The notes beneath the pieces were generated by a model. It was not told the DNA's origin, did not search any database, and was given only the letters and a program-made list of their open reading frames with translations. 64,000 nucleotides of DNA from Campanula takesimana. Its lineage: Eukaryota > Streptophyta > Magnoliopsida > Asterales > Campanulaceae. Shown here one piece after another: positions 1-11,340 of this stretch. The DNA is taken from NCBI GenBank assembly GCA_026119855.1, contig JAOWBW010000443.1, positions 853,501 through 917,500 of the forward strand. Reading direction: 5' to 3'. Each line of letters starts with the position of its first letter. Position 1 is the stretch's first letter. The translations under genes were made by a program, and so were the position numbers.

Positions 1-31
1 GTATTATCTAATATATGCTATTTGTTTGCAG

Positions 32-1601
32 AAAGAATTTAGTTGGTCCGAGGAGGAAGAGCCTATTATTAAGAAAGCTTTTATGAAGCAGGCTGCAAAA
101 CTTTATGCTGGTATGGTGAGCTCATGGAAGACAAAAGGGAAGGATTCAAAGCAAAAGCCGGGATGCGTATCTGAGGAAGATTGGTCTAAGTGGTTAGAAT
201 ATTGGAATATTCCTGAAGTTGCTGCAAAAGCAAAAAAAAAATCAGAAAATCGGAAAAGGGAGGTGGATAATAGCTGCTCTAAGCATGTTGGAGGCTCAAA
301 ACCTGCCGTATCCTACTTCATGGAGCTGGTACGTACATTATATCTAAAATTCAACTTCCTTAATGCTGGAAAAAAAAATCTATATGAACACTCAATTTCT
401 AACTTGGGGCTGCCTTGAATTCCTGGGATAATAGCTGCTATCATGTCTAAGTATGCACTTGTCTAAGTATGCACTTGTGTTACACCCCTTTTTCGTTGCT
501 ACAAATTGGCCAAAAAGAAGAAACTGAGGTTTTCATGAAAATGAGTGGTTATTGATATCTCACCTAATGGTTGTTGTGTACTACTGAGTGTTTTTTTTTT
601 TTTTTTTTTCCAATTATTATCAAATTCCTGGAACATGAAGCAAGAGTTTAGACATTCTAACACTACAGTTGAACACTCATTTTCTGTGATACAAACTCAT
701 CATCTCATTCTAGTAGCTGAGTTGACTTAGTGGCAATAACTGACAGTAGCGTAGAAATGTCATTACAACACTACTCTGGGCCATTTTGTAGTTGTTGTTT
801 AGCGAGGTGGGGTCTTGATTGTTGGTCATTTAAGGAAATGTAAGGAAATATCTAGTCATTTTTGGAACACAATTTCATGTAATGGGTTTTGGTGATAGGA
901 ATGATGCCTAAAATGATAATATAGTGTCCAAAAGTACTACTACCTCCGTCTCAAAATAAGTGTTTAAAATTACTTTTCGATATTTATTTCGGGACGGAGG
1001 TAGTACATATATATTATTTTTATTGTATAATGATTCCTCTTTTTGTTTATAATGCAGCAAAAAAGGAAGAAAGGTGTCAAGCCTACTTTATTTGAACTTC
1101 AGAAAGAAATGCATATGCGTAAAGATGGCACATACTCTTATGAGCATTCTAAGAATATTTGTGTAAGTATATTATAAATATATCAATTTATTTATTTATT
1201 ATGATTATTGCTAATAATTATTATTTTCTGAAGGTGGAGTATGAACGCCTAATTAATGAAGCATCGATTGAAAAAGGTGGAGATTTAACAACCGAAGAGA
1301 AAGATGGCATTTATTTAAAGCTTGTAGGGGGTGTTAAAAAGCAGCGTGTGTTTGGTATTGGCTCAATGAGCTCCTCCTATGTTAGCGACAGTCGGAGTAC
1401 AGCCTCTTTATGGAAGGGACGAGTGTCCAACAAAGTGTGTACGAGACAGAAATGATGAGTGTGAAAAATGAGTTGCAGGAAGAGAAAACACAAAGGAAGG
1501 CATTGGAGGAAAAGATGGAGAAAATGAAAAATGAATTTCAGCAGCAACTAAATCACGTGTTGGAGCGTGTCGATGGCTCAACTCGGGATCGCCCTCTTTA
1601 G
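32..1601 (+). pseudogene. CACTA transposon-associated protein (plant transposase Ptta/En/Spm-like), 3' exons, frameshifted
   Basis: Three exons with consensus splice sites are readable: 32-328 (acceptor TTTGCAG, donor GTACGT), 1058-1162 (acceptor ATGCAG, donor GTAAGT) and 1234 onward (acceptor CTGAAG). They encode the W-S-x-E-E-E / W-x-x-K-G / E-D-W-x-x-W region, a basic linker, an F-E-L-x-x-E-x-H segment and a K-x-x-x-V-F-G-x-G-S motif, a pattern typical of the plant Transposase_24 (Ptta/En/Spm) family. In the last exon the frame ends at 1455. A second frame from about 1410 to 1601 continues as an E/K-rich coiled coil, the usual C-terminus, so a single-base frameshift near 1405-1412 is inferred. 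The 5' exons lie outside the window. Confidence 0.7.
938..1005. mobile_element. Tiny Stowaway-like MITE inside a CACTA intron
   Basis: TACTACCTCCGTCTC at 938-952 is inverted as GGGACGGAGGTAGTA at 991-1005. These are Stowaway-type termini (consensus near CTCCCTCCGT, TA target). Only about 68 bp long, so it is a heavily deleted copy. It lies in the intron between the first two visible exons of the CACTA gene. Confidence 0.7.
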
Positions 1602-1797
1602 TTGTTTTTAGTTGTTGATACTTCAAAACAATTAGTATTATGTTTTATGTTGAACAATTGTCATAACATGATTGGTGGTTATGTTTTATTTGAAATATTA
1701 ATTACTTTTTGGTGGTTTTAAATCCTGTCACTGTAATGTAATAAATGTTTATTAATATTTTAGAATTAATAATGTGTGGATATCTGAAACAGGTGGC

Positions 1798-2290
1798 TCC
1801 GTCCCAAAACAGGAAAAACGATTTTAAAATTTCAGATATTTAGTGACGGAAATATCCGTCAGTAATATTAAAATATAAAATATTTTCAGATATTTAGTGA
1901 CGGAAATATCCGTCAGTAATATTAAAAAAAAAATAAAAAATATTAATAGTTTCGACGGAATATTCCCTTGCTAAAACATCGCAAAAATGGGTGAAAATAA
2001 AACGACCATTTATTTAATGACGGAAAATCCGTCGTTAATCTGTCGGAATAAGTTTCAAATTTTGTCGTCTGTTTCACGAATTTACCGACGGCTAGAAGAC
2101 TTTTGCAACGGATATATCCGTCGCAAAATTGTAAAGAAAATCGTCGGTAATCCGTCGAAACAAATTACCGACGCACGTTTTAACATCAGAATTTTTACGT
2201 CAAAAATCCGTCGTTAATTTATGTTAGCGACGGAAATTGGCCGATTAGTGACGGAAAATTCCGTCGGTATCTGCCTGTTTTCTTGTAGTG
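1798..2290. repeat. CACTA subterminal repeat region
   Basis: Dozens of short motifs around CGACGG/CCGTCG, in both orientations, for example GTGACGGAAATATCCGTCAG twice near 1842-1918. Such arrays bind the TnpA-type protein in CACTA elements (established knowledge); binding here is inferred. Confidence 0.75.
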
Positions 2291-3741
2291 TCTGAAGATT
2301 GTGAAACCCAAAATTGCTTCAGTGGTGGTCTAGCCCTGGGATATTATTTTGTTCTGTCAATTTGGTCCAAGTTGAGATAATAAGAAGATGGGTGATGACT
2401 TATGAACATGGGATGGAGGAGGAATATGGGGAGGAAGGGTTTATCATTTTTCTTTTTGTTTGGTTGAGCTATTTTATCAAAAGAATATTTTTTTTTTCAT
2501 TTTTTTGTTAATTTAATATTGCTAATATGCTAAATTATAAGGATTGAATAAAAAATAATTTATGTGGGTGAGAAAAAGTAAATATATTAATGTATTAATT
2601 TATTTTAATTTTCTATTACAATTATAGAATGTTGCACATTTATTTGATGATTTTTTTTTTTGTAAATGTAAAATTTGATTTATTATGTTTACAAAATAAA
2701 ATTTATTTATTAATTTTATTTTATTATTTAATATTTTGAAAATAAGTTTTTTAAAGCTATATTGAAAATAACTTTAAAAACCTTTTTATTTACTATTTTA
2801 ATAATTATTTTAATTTTCAACCCTATTAAGTTTGAAATTTTCATTAAAGATGATGGTGGTTGCTATTCTAAGATTTTTTTTTCTTTCTTAAAAAAAAAAT
2901 CTAAAATAAATGATTGTAACTTATTTTAATTTCCTATTACAAAATATAAAATGTTGCATATTTATTTAATCTAAGATACTCAGACTCTTTTGTTTACCTC
3001 GACGGACTCGTCTCGACAGGACTAAAATACGTGTGTCCGACACGGCTACGGCGGAGTAAATTAAAGAGTCCGAGCATCAGAGTATTTAATGATAATTTTC
3101 CTTGGTAAACGTAAAAAACGATTTGGATAACGCATTTGCTAAAAATATACTCCTTCTGTCCCGCCCGACTTAAGATTTTTGGTAAAGCAATTTATACTTT
3201 GACCAACAATTTGAACAAAAATAATTATCTTAATGAAAATCTAAAAATAGTTATTTAGTTTATTATTAATCGTGATACAATAACAAGTTTTAAAATAAAA
3301 CTCTTATTTAATTTTCTTTTTTATTATAAATTATAAAATGATGCACATTTATTGGATGAAGATTTTTTTGGTAAATGTAAAATTTGATTTATTTTGTTTA
3401 TAAAATAAAATTCTTATTTAATTTTCTTTTTTATTAATATTTTGAAAATAACTTTAAAAACCCTTTTATTTACTATTTTATTAATTATTTTTATTTTCAG
3501 CCCTATTAAGTTTCGAATTTTCATTAAACCCTTTAAAAGAAACATCAACTTCAAACAACCCAATTCCGTTAGTCACGTGCACGACACATGCCTTTTAACT
3601 GACTTTTTAACGAATTCCGTCAAAAAGGCCCTAACTGGCGAAAATGAATCACCCCAGGGTCCGATCTGGCGAAAAAAGACATGCAAGGCTCGATTGGAAG
3701 GGTGGTATCATACTTCAGGGTCTAAATTGTCATTAACCCAA
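2291..3741. other. AT-rich intergenic DNA with an internal duplication
   Basis: No credible gene. A block at 2606-2848 is repeated directly, with about 10-15% differences by eye, at 3311-3530 (shared AAATGTAAAATTTGATTTAT and TTGAAAATAACTTTAAAAAC); a third partial copy lies near 2927-2965. At 3720-3741, GGGTCTAAATTGTCATTAAC resembles the terminus of the Mutator-like element at 37868-38827, so one end of a related element may lie here. Confidence 0.5.
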
Positions 3742-3872
3742 TAATATTTTACTACTAAAATGATGGGTTTATACATTTGATCTTTTTAGTTTTGAAAAAA
3801 AAAATATGCACAAAGTTATTATTTTAATTTCATTGTATATTAAATTTGCATACCTCATTTATAATATTTATC

Positions 3873-4294
3873 TAGGGATGGCAATTTGACTGAACCCGAT
3901 CCGAACCCGAAGGCGATCCACCCCGAAAAAGTAGGGTTCGGGTTGTAATTTTTATGACCCGAGCGGGTTAGGGTCGGGTTCGGGTTTTGATATTGACCCG
4001 CCGTGATCCGACCCGACCCGCACCCTAATGTACAAAGTCAAGATATTATGTTAGTTTAATCATATCATATGTTGTTCAATTTATTTTTATTGTTTTTTTT
4101 TAGTGAGGTTTGATGATTTTAAACTAATTTCTATAACTAATTAAAATTTAAGCTTATACATAGATTGGGCCCAAGCAAATATGAACTAAAATTTTTATAA
4201 TTTTGCACTATTCGGATCGGGTCGGGTTCGAGTCACTCGTTTTGGCATTGGGGTCGGGCTTGGTTTTACCGAAACCCGACCCGTTGCCATCCCT
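3873..4294. mobile_element. hAT-like non-autonomous element with GGGTTCGGGTCGG subterminal arrays
   Basis: Termini TAGGGATGGCAA and TTGCCATCCCT are inverted and resemble the Ac/Ds-type hAT terminus. Both inner flanks carry clustered CCCGACCC/GGGTTCGGG motifs and the centre is AT-rich without coding capacity. The flanks share only a short direct repeat (TTATCT), so the 8-bp TSD seen in the better copies is not intact here. Confidence 0.6.
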
Positions 4295-4295
4295 T

Positions 4296-4537
4296 ATCTC
4301 GTAAACTACTTGGACCCGCTTTATAAAAATTTCTGGCTTCGCGCCGCGGGATAGGAGGGTTATCATCCGATAGTACTACTAATAACTACGACAGATTGTC
4401 ACGTATAAAGTGTGAATCACATTAAAGGGAAGGGCAAACAAATAAATGAATTGAAGATGAAAAGGGCAAGACATCACTAACACAAGGCCAACATGCGTTA
4501 ATGCTTATCATGTCTCAAAATAATTTGACAAAAACTC
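4296..4537. other. Short intergenic stretch
   Basis: Nothing recognisable beyond unique-looking sequence between two repeats. Confidence 0.4.
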
Positions 4538-5402
4538 ATATGAGACCGTCTCATCATGTGAGATGGATCCTCCATGGGTCCAAAACCCGCCAGCTCATGC
4601 CCGCTCCAGAGCTCCACCCGCCCAGCCAATTCCTCCATCCTTCCGGCTTGCGCCACGTGTCATCCATTTAAAAAAAATCCCCAATAACTTTAAAATGCTA
4701 TATCTTGAGATTTTTGAAGTCGAAAAAAATATTTAAAAATACCGGTGTGTTCGTCTCGACGAGACGAATAAAGCTAGATAGGTCATGATATGTTTTGTTT
4801 TTCTTTTTAATTATTTTTTAACATACAAAACAAGTGAGCTGCTCGTTATAATAAAATTTAACACTTTCTTATGATGAAAGTAACAATTTGGTCTTTAAAA
4901 AGTAACACTTTTATTGTAAGATGTAACAGCAGTTTCGCAAATAATATAAATAATTTTTGTGATTAGAAAAAGTAATAATTGAAGTGTAACACACAGTGCA
5001 TATATGATTGTAATATGCTATATAGATGAATGTAACAGTTTTATAGAGTAAATGTTACTTTTTTTCTTTAAAAAAAAAAGTAAAAAATTCATGTATATAA
5101 GCGGTTTTGTATTTCAATTGAATGTAAAACCCTAGAAAAGTGTTACAATTGAGGAAAAAAAAGGTTACATTCATTTATTATCAAATGTAACATTAATTTA
5201 GTTGTCAATCTTATGTTATGTTTAATCTATTTCATCAAAATTGTGGTATATTTTAGAAAAAAAATTGTTACATTTCTTTACAAAAAGTGTTACTTTTGTT
5301 GGTGAGAAAAAAATGGCCGGGAAAAAAAAGTTAAAAGGCAAAAAAAAAAAAAAAAAAAAATGGCTCGGCTTACCTGTGAGACGGTCTCACAGGAGACAGC
5401 CC
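4538..5402. repeat. GTAACA-motif repeat, copy A
   Basis: Bounded by GAGACCGTCTCATC near 4544 and GTGAGACGGTCTCAC near 5376. It contains the palindrome TTCGTCTCGACGAGACGAA at 4750-4768, an adjacent conserved stretch (AAAATGCTATATCTTGAGAT at 4694) and then dozens of TGTAACA/GTAACACTTTT motifs on both strands up to about 5300. No coding capacity; short ORFs here are homopolymer artefacts. The same modules recur at 5712-6616, 8873-9407 and 20724-21662, mostly in opposite orientation to this copy. Confidence 0.65.
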
Positions 5403-5711
5403 CAAATAAGTTTATCACTTTTTGTGTTTAATATTATTATAAATGAATTTTAAATAATAATTACAAATTAATTTAATTATCCTGATAATAATCCAAAAGT
5501 TATAATTAATATTCCATCAACAATACTATCAATAGTAAATTTTATGGTAAGATAATTGAACCAACTTAAACTTATTGTTGCTCATTCGTAGCAACAACAA
5601 AAAAGTAGAAAGATCATTTTGAGACGGATAGTAGATTTCAACTATTGGACAACATCAAATATATTTTTATATATTTTTAACGGTCACGGGAGTATTCAAA
5701 TTTTTTTCTCT
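5403..5711. other. Intergenic, AT-rich
   Basis: No gene or clear repeat boundary; a few A/T runs only. Confidence 0.4.
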
Positions 5712-6616
5712 TTAGAGGTAGTCTCCTGTACACCCGCCGCATGCTGTTCGACGGGGCCGGGCGACTTTTTCCTTCTTTTTTTTTTGGTTTTTTTTTGTCA
5801 TCCATAACTTTTTTTCCTCCCAACAAAAGTAACACTTATTATAACGAAATGTAACACTTTTTTCTTTCAAATGTAACATTTTTTTTTTAAAAAAAATGTA
5901 CCACATTTTTGCTGCAATAGATTAAAAGATAACATAAAAATTGACAACTAAACTAATGTCACACTTTTTATAAAGGAATGTAACACTCTTTTTTTCAAAT
6001 GTAACACTTTTTTTTTTCAAAATTAACATAAGATTGACAACTAAAACTAATTTTACATTTTATAAAAAATGAATGTAACATTTTTTTTCCTCAATTGTAA
6101 CAGTTTATATTCTTAAATGTAACATTATATATGAAATGTAATAATTTTTTATTGAGAAAGTAACAATTGAAATGCAAACTCAATTTTTTTTTTTAAAACT
6201 GTTGTTACCTTTAACAGTAGAAAGTGTTACTTTTTGAAGATGAAAGTGTTACTTTTATCAGAACATAGTGTTACATGTTAGCTGACAAGCAACTCAAACT
6301 TTTTGTGTGTAAAAAAAATATGTTTAAAAAAAAAAAAAAAAAAAACAAATCATAGCATGACGTATGTTGTTTTATTCGTCTCGTCGAGACGAACAAAACG
6401 ATATTTTTAATTTTTTTTTCTGAGTTATAAATCTCAAGATATAGCATTTTAAAGTTAATGGGGTTTTTTTTAAGACGACACGTGTCAAAATCTGGGAAAA
6501 GAAGGCTTTGATCTGGACAGTCGGATGTAGCGAGATTGACTGGAGCGAGGAGCAGCAGAACCAAGCCATAGGAAAGCGGACCGCCGCATGGCGTGCGGCG
6601 GCCGCATTTGAGAATT
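5712..6616. repeat. GTAACA-motif repeat, copy B
   Basis: Starts with GTCTCCTGTACACCCGCCGC, followed by TGTAACACTTTT arrays (5820-6270), the TTCGTCTCGTCGAGACGAA palindrome (6375-6393), then the conserved AATCTCAAGATATAGCATTT module and a GC-rich end (GGACCGCCGCATGGCGTGCG). The start closely matches copy D at 20724. Confidence 0.6.
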
Positions 6617-7353
6617 CGTCTTCTCTTTAATCTGTAGCAAACCGGAAAAAAAAAGGTGTAAAAGAAGTTTGATTTCCTTTTGTTTTGACAACGGTCAGGG
6701 GTGGATCCAGTCTTGCGACTTGCGCAAGACTGGGCAGCTGCACACCCTGGATTTTTGTGAAAAAAATATTGAGAATTTATATAGAAAAAAAAAAACAAAC
6801 TTTAAGGGTGCAAATTGTTATTTTTGAAAGAAAATGGTGCAAAGTGTTAAAATGAGAAAAGTTAAATTAAAAACTACTAGATTTACACAAACCACCACAT
6901 ATATAAAGCCAAATTTTACACAACCAACCCAAAGATATGCACTTAGTTTGCCGTTGGCAGTTCTTTAGAGTCGAGTCCGAGCGACGAGGTTTGAGAGACG
7001 ACGAGACGGCATTAGGGGTGGATTGGTTGGTATACCGATTGTATTTTGCTTGTACCGTGTACCAACCAAGTATGATTTGGTATTCAAAAATATGTACCAG
7101 TACCAACCACAAAAGTCGGTATACCAAGTTTATTGGTACTGTTGGTACTCGATATATATCAAATGTAAATGGAGAAAAAAAAATTGCATTTTTTTTGTTA
7201 GACTTTCTTGTCTAGTATAAAAATAAAACATTATAACGTAAAAATAAATCTCAAATACAAACTATAAAGTCTTGAAACTCAATAATAGTAGAACAATTGA
7301 TGTCTTGAAAACTAAACAATACAATGACTATACATAATATATGCATAATATAT

Positions 7354-7610
7354 TACTCTCCCTGTCCCTAAATGAGTGTCCATTTTCAAGATTTTTTTTG
7401 TCTCAAAATTACTTTTTTGAACATAACTTTGTCCCTATTTTTTTTTCGAATTTTTTTTCACCTGTCTCTTTATACTTGCAAAACTAAATGTTTGGAAAGG
7501 AGATTACAAGATTAAATATGAATCTTTGCCACCAAATTGTACAAAAAGTTGAGATTTTCAGATATCCCTTAAAATAAAATTTGGACACTCATTTAGGGAC
7601 ATAGGTAGTA
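7354..7610. mobile_element. Stowaway-like MITE, 260-bp family
   Basis: TACTCTCCCTGTCCCTAAAT and, inverted, ATTTAGGGACATAGGTAGTA. Internal sequence (GTGTCCATTTTCAAG, CAAAACTAAATGTTTGGAAA) is shared with copies at 9408, 10073, 14212 and 35528, so all five belong to one family. Confidence 0.75.
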
Positions 7611-7727
7611 GTAGACACCACAACTCCAACCCAAAATATCACAATAATAAGGGAGCTTGGATTTTTTTTTTCTAGATCGTTATAATAAAGTAACTTAGTG
7701 TTAGAAAAAGAAAACTAACATTTGATA

Positions 7728-7858
7728 CTCTATCCGTCCAAAAATATTTGTAGTTTTAGGACTTCTCACACGTATTAAAAAAAAAACAATCAATACATAT
7801 CAAATAGACCGAAGTACCATTTGAATATTTCAAGTACCTAGAAAATTAGAGGGAGTAT
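7728..7858. mobile_element. Degenerate Stowaway-like MITE
   Basis: ACTCTATCCGTCCAAAAATA at the left and TTAGAGGGAGTATT at the right form imperfect termini; about 130 bp. Confidence 0.45.
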
Positions 7859-7878
7859 TATATATGTATGTGTGTGTG

Positions 7879-7912
<34 letters not shown>

Positions 7913-7914
<2 letters not shown>

Positions 7915-8379
7915 CGTGCTCCTGTGAGAACCGTGAGAACTTGGATACATTAGGTTTTTACCTAATGTATCCATTGGTTCATTTGGATACAATTGATACA
8001 TTACTTGTATACATTAGGTAAAAACTAAAGTATCCAATGGTTCACTTGGATACCTAATGTATCCAAGTTCTCACGGTTCTCACGATATTTAGGTTCTCAT
8101 TTGAGCACCTACCTATATATATAGGGTCGTGCTTCTGTGAGAACCTAAATATCGTGAGAACCGTGAGAACTTGGATACATTAGTATTTTACCTAATGTAT
8201 CTAATGGTTCACTTGGATACATTGGAAACATTACTTGGATACATTAGGTAAAAACTAATATGTCCAATGGTTCACATTGATACATTGGATACATTACTTG
8301 GATACATTAGGTTCTTACCTAATATATCCAAGTTCTCACGGTTCTCACGATATTAAGGGTCTCATTTGAGCACCTACCT
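7913..8379. repeat. Tandem pair of palindromic elements in a TA microsatellite
   Basis: Two related units (7913-8113 and 8123-8379) separated and bordered by (TA)n. Each starts GTCGTGCT(C/T)CTGTGAGAACC and ends GAGCACCTACC. Internally each is near-palindromic: GTGAGAACTTGGATACATTA is mirrored by TAATGTATCCAAGTTCTCAC, with further inverted TACCTAATGTATCC segments between. No coding capacity. Confidence 0.7.
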
Positions 8380-8569
8380 ATATATATATATATATATATA
8401 TATTTGGTACATGGTATACCAACCAAAGTAATATTGTATACCGTGTACCAACCAATTATACAAATATGGTACAGTACTACCTACCAAAAGTTTCGGTATA
8501 CCGACTTCTTTATACCAATTATAATTGGTACGGTTAGTTGGTACGGACGAGTACAATTTACCACCCCTA

Positions 8570-8872
8570 GACGGCATTGTTCAAAGCCTCGAAGGCGCAA
8601 CCACAGAGCCGGAGTCTGGAGCAACCATATTTTCCGGTTCTTAACAGGTTTCTCTACTTTGTCCTCCTTTTCTCCATCTCTAATTTCATATCTCAAATCC
8701 CTTAATTTCTAGGGTTTCACCCTTTCAAACGGTTTTTTTTTTAACCCCCATTGGTTCTAGGATTTTTGCTTCATTTTCCATTGTTCTTGAGAATTTTAAA
8801 TTGCGTTGATTATTACTGTGGTTTTTGCTTCAATTGCGTTGATTTTTTTATTTTTTTTTATTTTTTATTTTT
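8570..8872. other. Intergenic, pyrimidine-rich
   Basis: Continues the sequence interrupted by the hAT element. It has a 5'-UTR-like pyrimidine-rich appearance (CTTTGTCCTCCTTTTCTCCA), but no supported exon. Confidence 0.3.
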
Positions 8873-9407
8873 TTTCCCTGTCATTTTTTGCTAGCCAGCA
8901 AAAGTAACACTTTTTATAAGGAAATATAACACTTTTTTTCTTATATGTAACATTTTTTTTTCAAAAGTGTTACATTTTAAGACCAAACTGTTACTTTCTT
9001 CATAAGAAAGTGTTACATTTTCTAATCACAAACATTATTTATGTTATTTGCGAAACTGCTGTTACATCTTACAATAAAAAGTGTTACTTTTTTAAGACCA
9101 AACTGTTACTTTCTTCATAAGAAAGTGTTACATTTTATTATGACGAGCAGCTCACTTGTTTTGTATGTTACAAAATATATATTTTTTAAAAAAAAAAACA
9201 TATCATGACCTATGTAGTTTTATTCGTCTCGTCGAGACGAACACAACGGTATTTTTTTTAAAAAAAAAATCGACTTCAAAATCTCAAGATATAGCATTTT
9301 AAAATTATTGGAGTTTTTTTTTTTTTTTTTTTTTTTTTTAACGAACACGTGGATTTTGGGAAAAAAAAAGGGGGGGGGGGCGGCCGTCTTGAGACGGTCG
9401 CATATAA
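8873..9407. repeat. GTAACA-motif repeat, copy C
   Basis: GTAACACTTTTT arrays 8900-9140, palindrome TTCGTCTCGTCGAGACGAA at 9223-9241, conserved ATCTCAAGATATAGCATTTT at 9282, long A/T and G runs, and an end with TTGAGACGGTCGCATATAAG. Shorter than copies A, B and D. Confidence 0.6.
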
Positions 9408-9650
9408 GTATTGTTCATGTCCCTAAATGATTGTCCAAAATTCATTTTAAGGGTCATACGTTTTGTACAATTTGGTGGTAAAATCCATATATAATTTTGT
9501 AATCCTCTTTACAAACATTTAGTTTTTGCAAGTATAAAAAGACCGGTGAAAAAAAAAAACATTTAGGGACAAAGTTATGATTAAAATGGACACTCATTTT
9601 GGGACAAAATTTTCTTTAAAATGTACACTCATTTAGAGACAGAGGGAATA
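9408..9650. mobile_element. Stowaway-like MITE, 260-bp family (inverted copy)
   Basis: Left end degenerate (CATGTCCCTAAATGATTGTCC), right end CACTCATTTAGAGACAGAGG followed by GAATA. Internal order is reversed relative to the copy at 7354. Confidence 0.6.
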
Positions 9651-9905
9651 GTAATTTTTTGACCACCCTCACTGTGAATCCTGGATACGCCACTGCAGCG
9701 GTCTATCCATTAAAAAGAAATATTACATATATAAATCCATCATAATTGATTCGTATTCTTATCATTTGAATCAATCATAGGGATGGCTTTTTTCACCAAA
9801 GCAATTCAAAAAAGATATCCACAGTATTTTTTGGGGGAAGAGAAGCCTTAGCGAAACTCTTTAAATAGTATTACAGCTTATAATTTGACTTCAATGCTCA
9901 AATCA

Positions 9906-10072
9906 CGAGCAATGCTAGAGGATAAAAAAAAGTTTTTTTAAAAAAATAAATACAAATTAATGTGAAGATATTTTATTGGTTATAATGATTATGGACCCGC
10001 TACATTCTCATTAAAAACCCCAACAAAATTACGACACATTATTTTGTAGATCAAATTTATGATATTTTTTTA
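9906..10072. mobile_element. MITE of the GCAATGCTAGGGGCACAAAA family
   Basis: Shares with 12585, 36455, 44212 and 61625 the core ATATTTTATTGGTT...GGACCCGC(C)ACA...CAATAAAAT, itself partly palindromic. Ends are degraded in this copy. Confidence 0.55.
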
Positions 10073-10337
10073 CTACCTCTGTCCCTAAATGAGTGTTCAA
10101 ATTTTATTTTAAGGGACACTGAAAATCTCAACTTTGTTGTACAATTTGGAAGCAAATATTCATATATAATCTTGTAATCTCCTTTCCAAACATTTAGTTT
10201 TGCACGTATAAATAAACCGATGAAAAAAATTTCGAAAAAAAAAAAACATTTAAGAAGAAAGTTATACTAAAAAAAAACACTCATTTTGAAACAAAGATTT
10301 CTTGAAAATGGGCACTCATTTAGGGACAAAGGGAGTA
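10073..10337. mobile_element. Stowaway-like MITE, 260-bp family
   Basis: TACCTCTGTCCCTAAATGAG at the left, inverted as CTCATTTAGGGACAAAGGGAG at the right (one base from perfect over 13). Same internal sequence as the copies at 7354 and 35528. Confidence 0.75.
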
Positions 10338-11340
10338 TAACTTTATTATTTTCCCTCAAATCACACCAATAGTGTAAAAGGCTCTCGCAACTATCAGTTT
10401 ATTTGCTTTGCACGATCTTAGTGGATAAAATGGTGTCAAAGGGGTGAAGATTTTGATGGGCTGGGTGGCATCGCATAAATAAGTACTCTGAATTAATTAA
10501 AGAGGACATGATCGATATCCTCCGGTGAAAGACAAATCTACGTCAACGCTGCATGGTCTCCACGTCTTCCTCTTTAATTTACCTTCTTCAAGTGGTCCAT
10601 CTTTTTCTAATTTCTTTCTTTTTTTTTTTTTAGCGTATCATGTGGTCCCAGTTGACATTATCCTATGTAAGACCGATGTCAGAAATCTAGCTTATTTCTT
10701 TCATTTCACTCTCAGTGAACATTACACTTAATTTAGAAATTTAAAAATTAGTCAATTACTTTATTTTTTAATCACTTGAATTTGCAAGACAAATTAGAAT
10801 AGAAAGTGGCATCCTATCTTTGTATAGAGAAATGATATTTAGAGAGAGAAATATTATCATTGTATTGATTCTGTCATGATACAATTTTGGGGGAGTTTTA
10901 TATAGAGATGAAGGACTTACCAATAGTCCTAACAAACTTAACAAACTTATACGCTCCACTTATATAGTTACATAACCAACTTAGTAACAAACTAATGAGA
11001 TTTGGTAGTCTCACTCACTATGTCTTTCTCTTGAGTGACTGACTGTCCTTTATTATCCCCCCATTTTTTTGTATATTTATTAAAATTTATTACTAGATCA
11101 TTACATAGACTAGTCCTAACTCCAATTTTGAATTTTATTTAATATTAATTTCATCGTTTGTTATATTCATTGCGATTTGCGATGCATAAATTACCAATTT
11201 CTCTCCACGATTTATATTATAAAGTGTGTTTTTTACTTCGGTCTCTCTCTTCGTCTAGTCTCTCTCTTCATCCGACTTTCCTCTTCAAGATCCACATCTT
11301 TCGCACTTCCTCAGTGATCACGGAGAATTAAAACAAATGT
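10338..11340. other. Intergenic
   Basis: No supported gene. Short ORFs lack splice context or recognisable motifs. AT-rich with scattered pyrimidine tracts. Confidence 0.4.

Larger units (their letters stand above)
1..2290 (+). mobile_element. CACTA (En/Spm) DNA transposon, right-hand part
   Basis: The right terminus is visible at 2261-2290. Read on the minus strand it starts CACTACAAGAAAACAGGCAG, the classic CACTA terminus. Next to it, 1798-2290 is packed with CCGTCGGTAAT/CCGTCGC-type subterminal motifs on both strands, the usual layout of transposase-binding sites in CACTA elements. The left terminus lies outside the window, so neither total length nor the 3-bp TSD (it would be tct at 2291-2293) can be confirmed. 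The element carries the exons at 32-1601. A small Stowaway-like MITE sits in its first visible intron. Confidence 0.85.
7013..8569. mobile_element. hAT element with GGTACCAACC-type subterminal repeats (TSD gacggcat)
   Basis: Termini TAGGGGTGG (7013) and CCACCCCTA (to 8569) are perfect inverted repeats, flanked by an 8-bp duplication GACGGCAT at 7005-7012 and 8570-8577, the hAT signature. The first and last 200 bp are filled with GGTATACC/GTACCAACC motifs in both orientations. No transposase is present. The middle was invaded by Stowaway-like MITEs (7354-7610, 7728-7858) and a pair of palindromic elements (7913-8379). Confidence 0.85.
6696..9695. mobile_element. Candidate outer hAT-like element hosting nested insertions
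   Basis: CAGGGGTGGATCCAG at 6696 faces CTGGATACGCCACTG ending at 9695 (imperfect inverted termini). Flanks CAACGGTC (6689-6696) and CAGCGGTC (9696-9703) match at 7 of 8 positions, as expected for an aged hAT TSD. If right, everything between, including the complete hAT at 7013-8569, is nested inside it. Confidence 0.35.

Noticed and set aside
6271..6798. 175-codon minus-strand ORF
   Set aside because: Crosses poly-A/T runs and the boundary of a GTAACA repeat; not coding-like.
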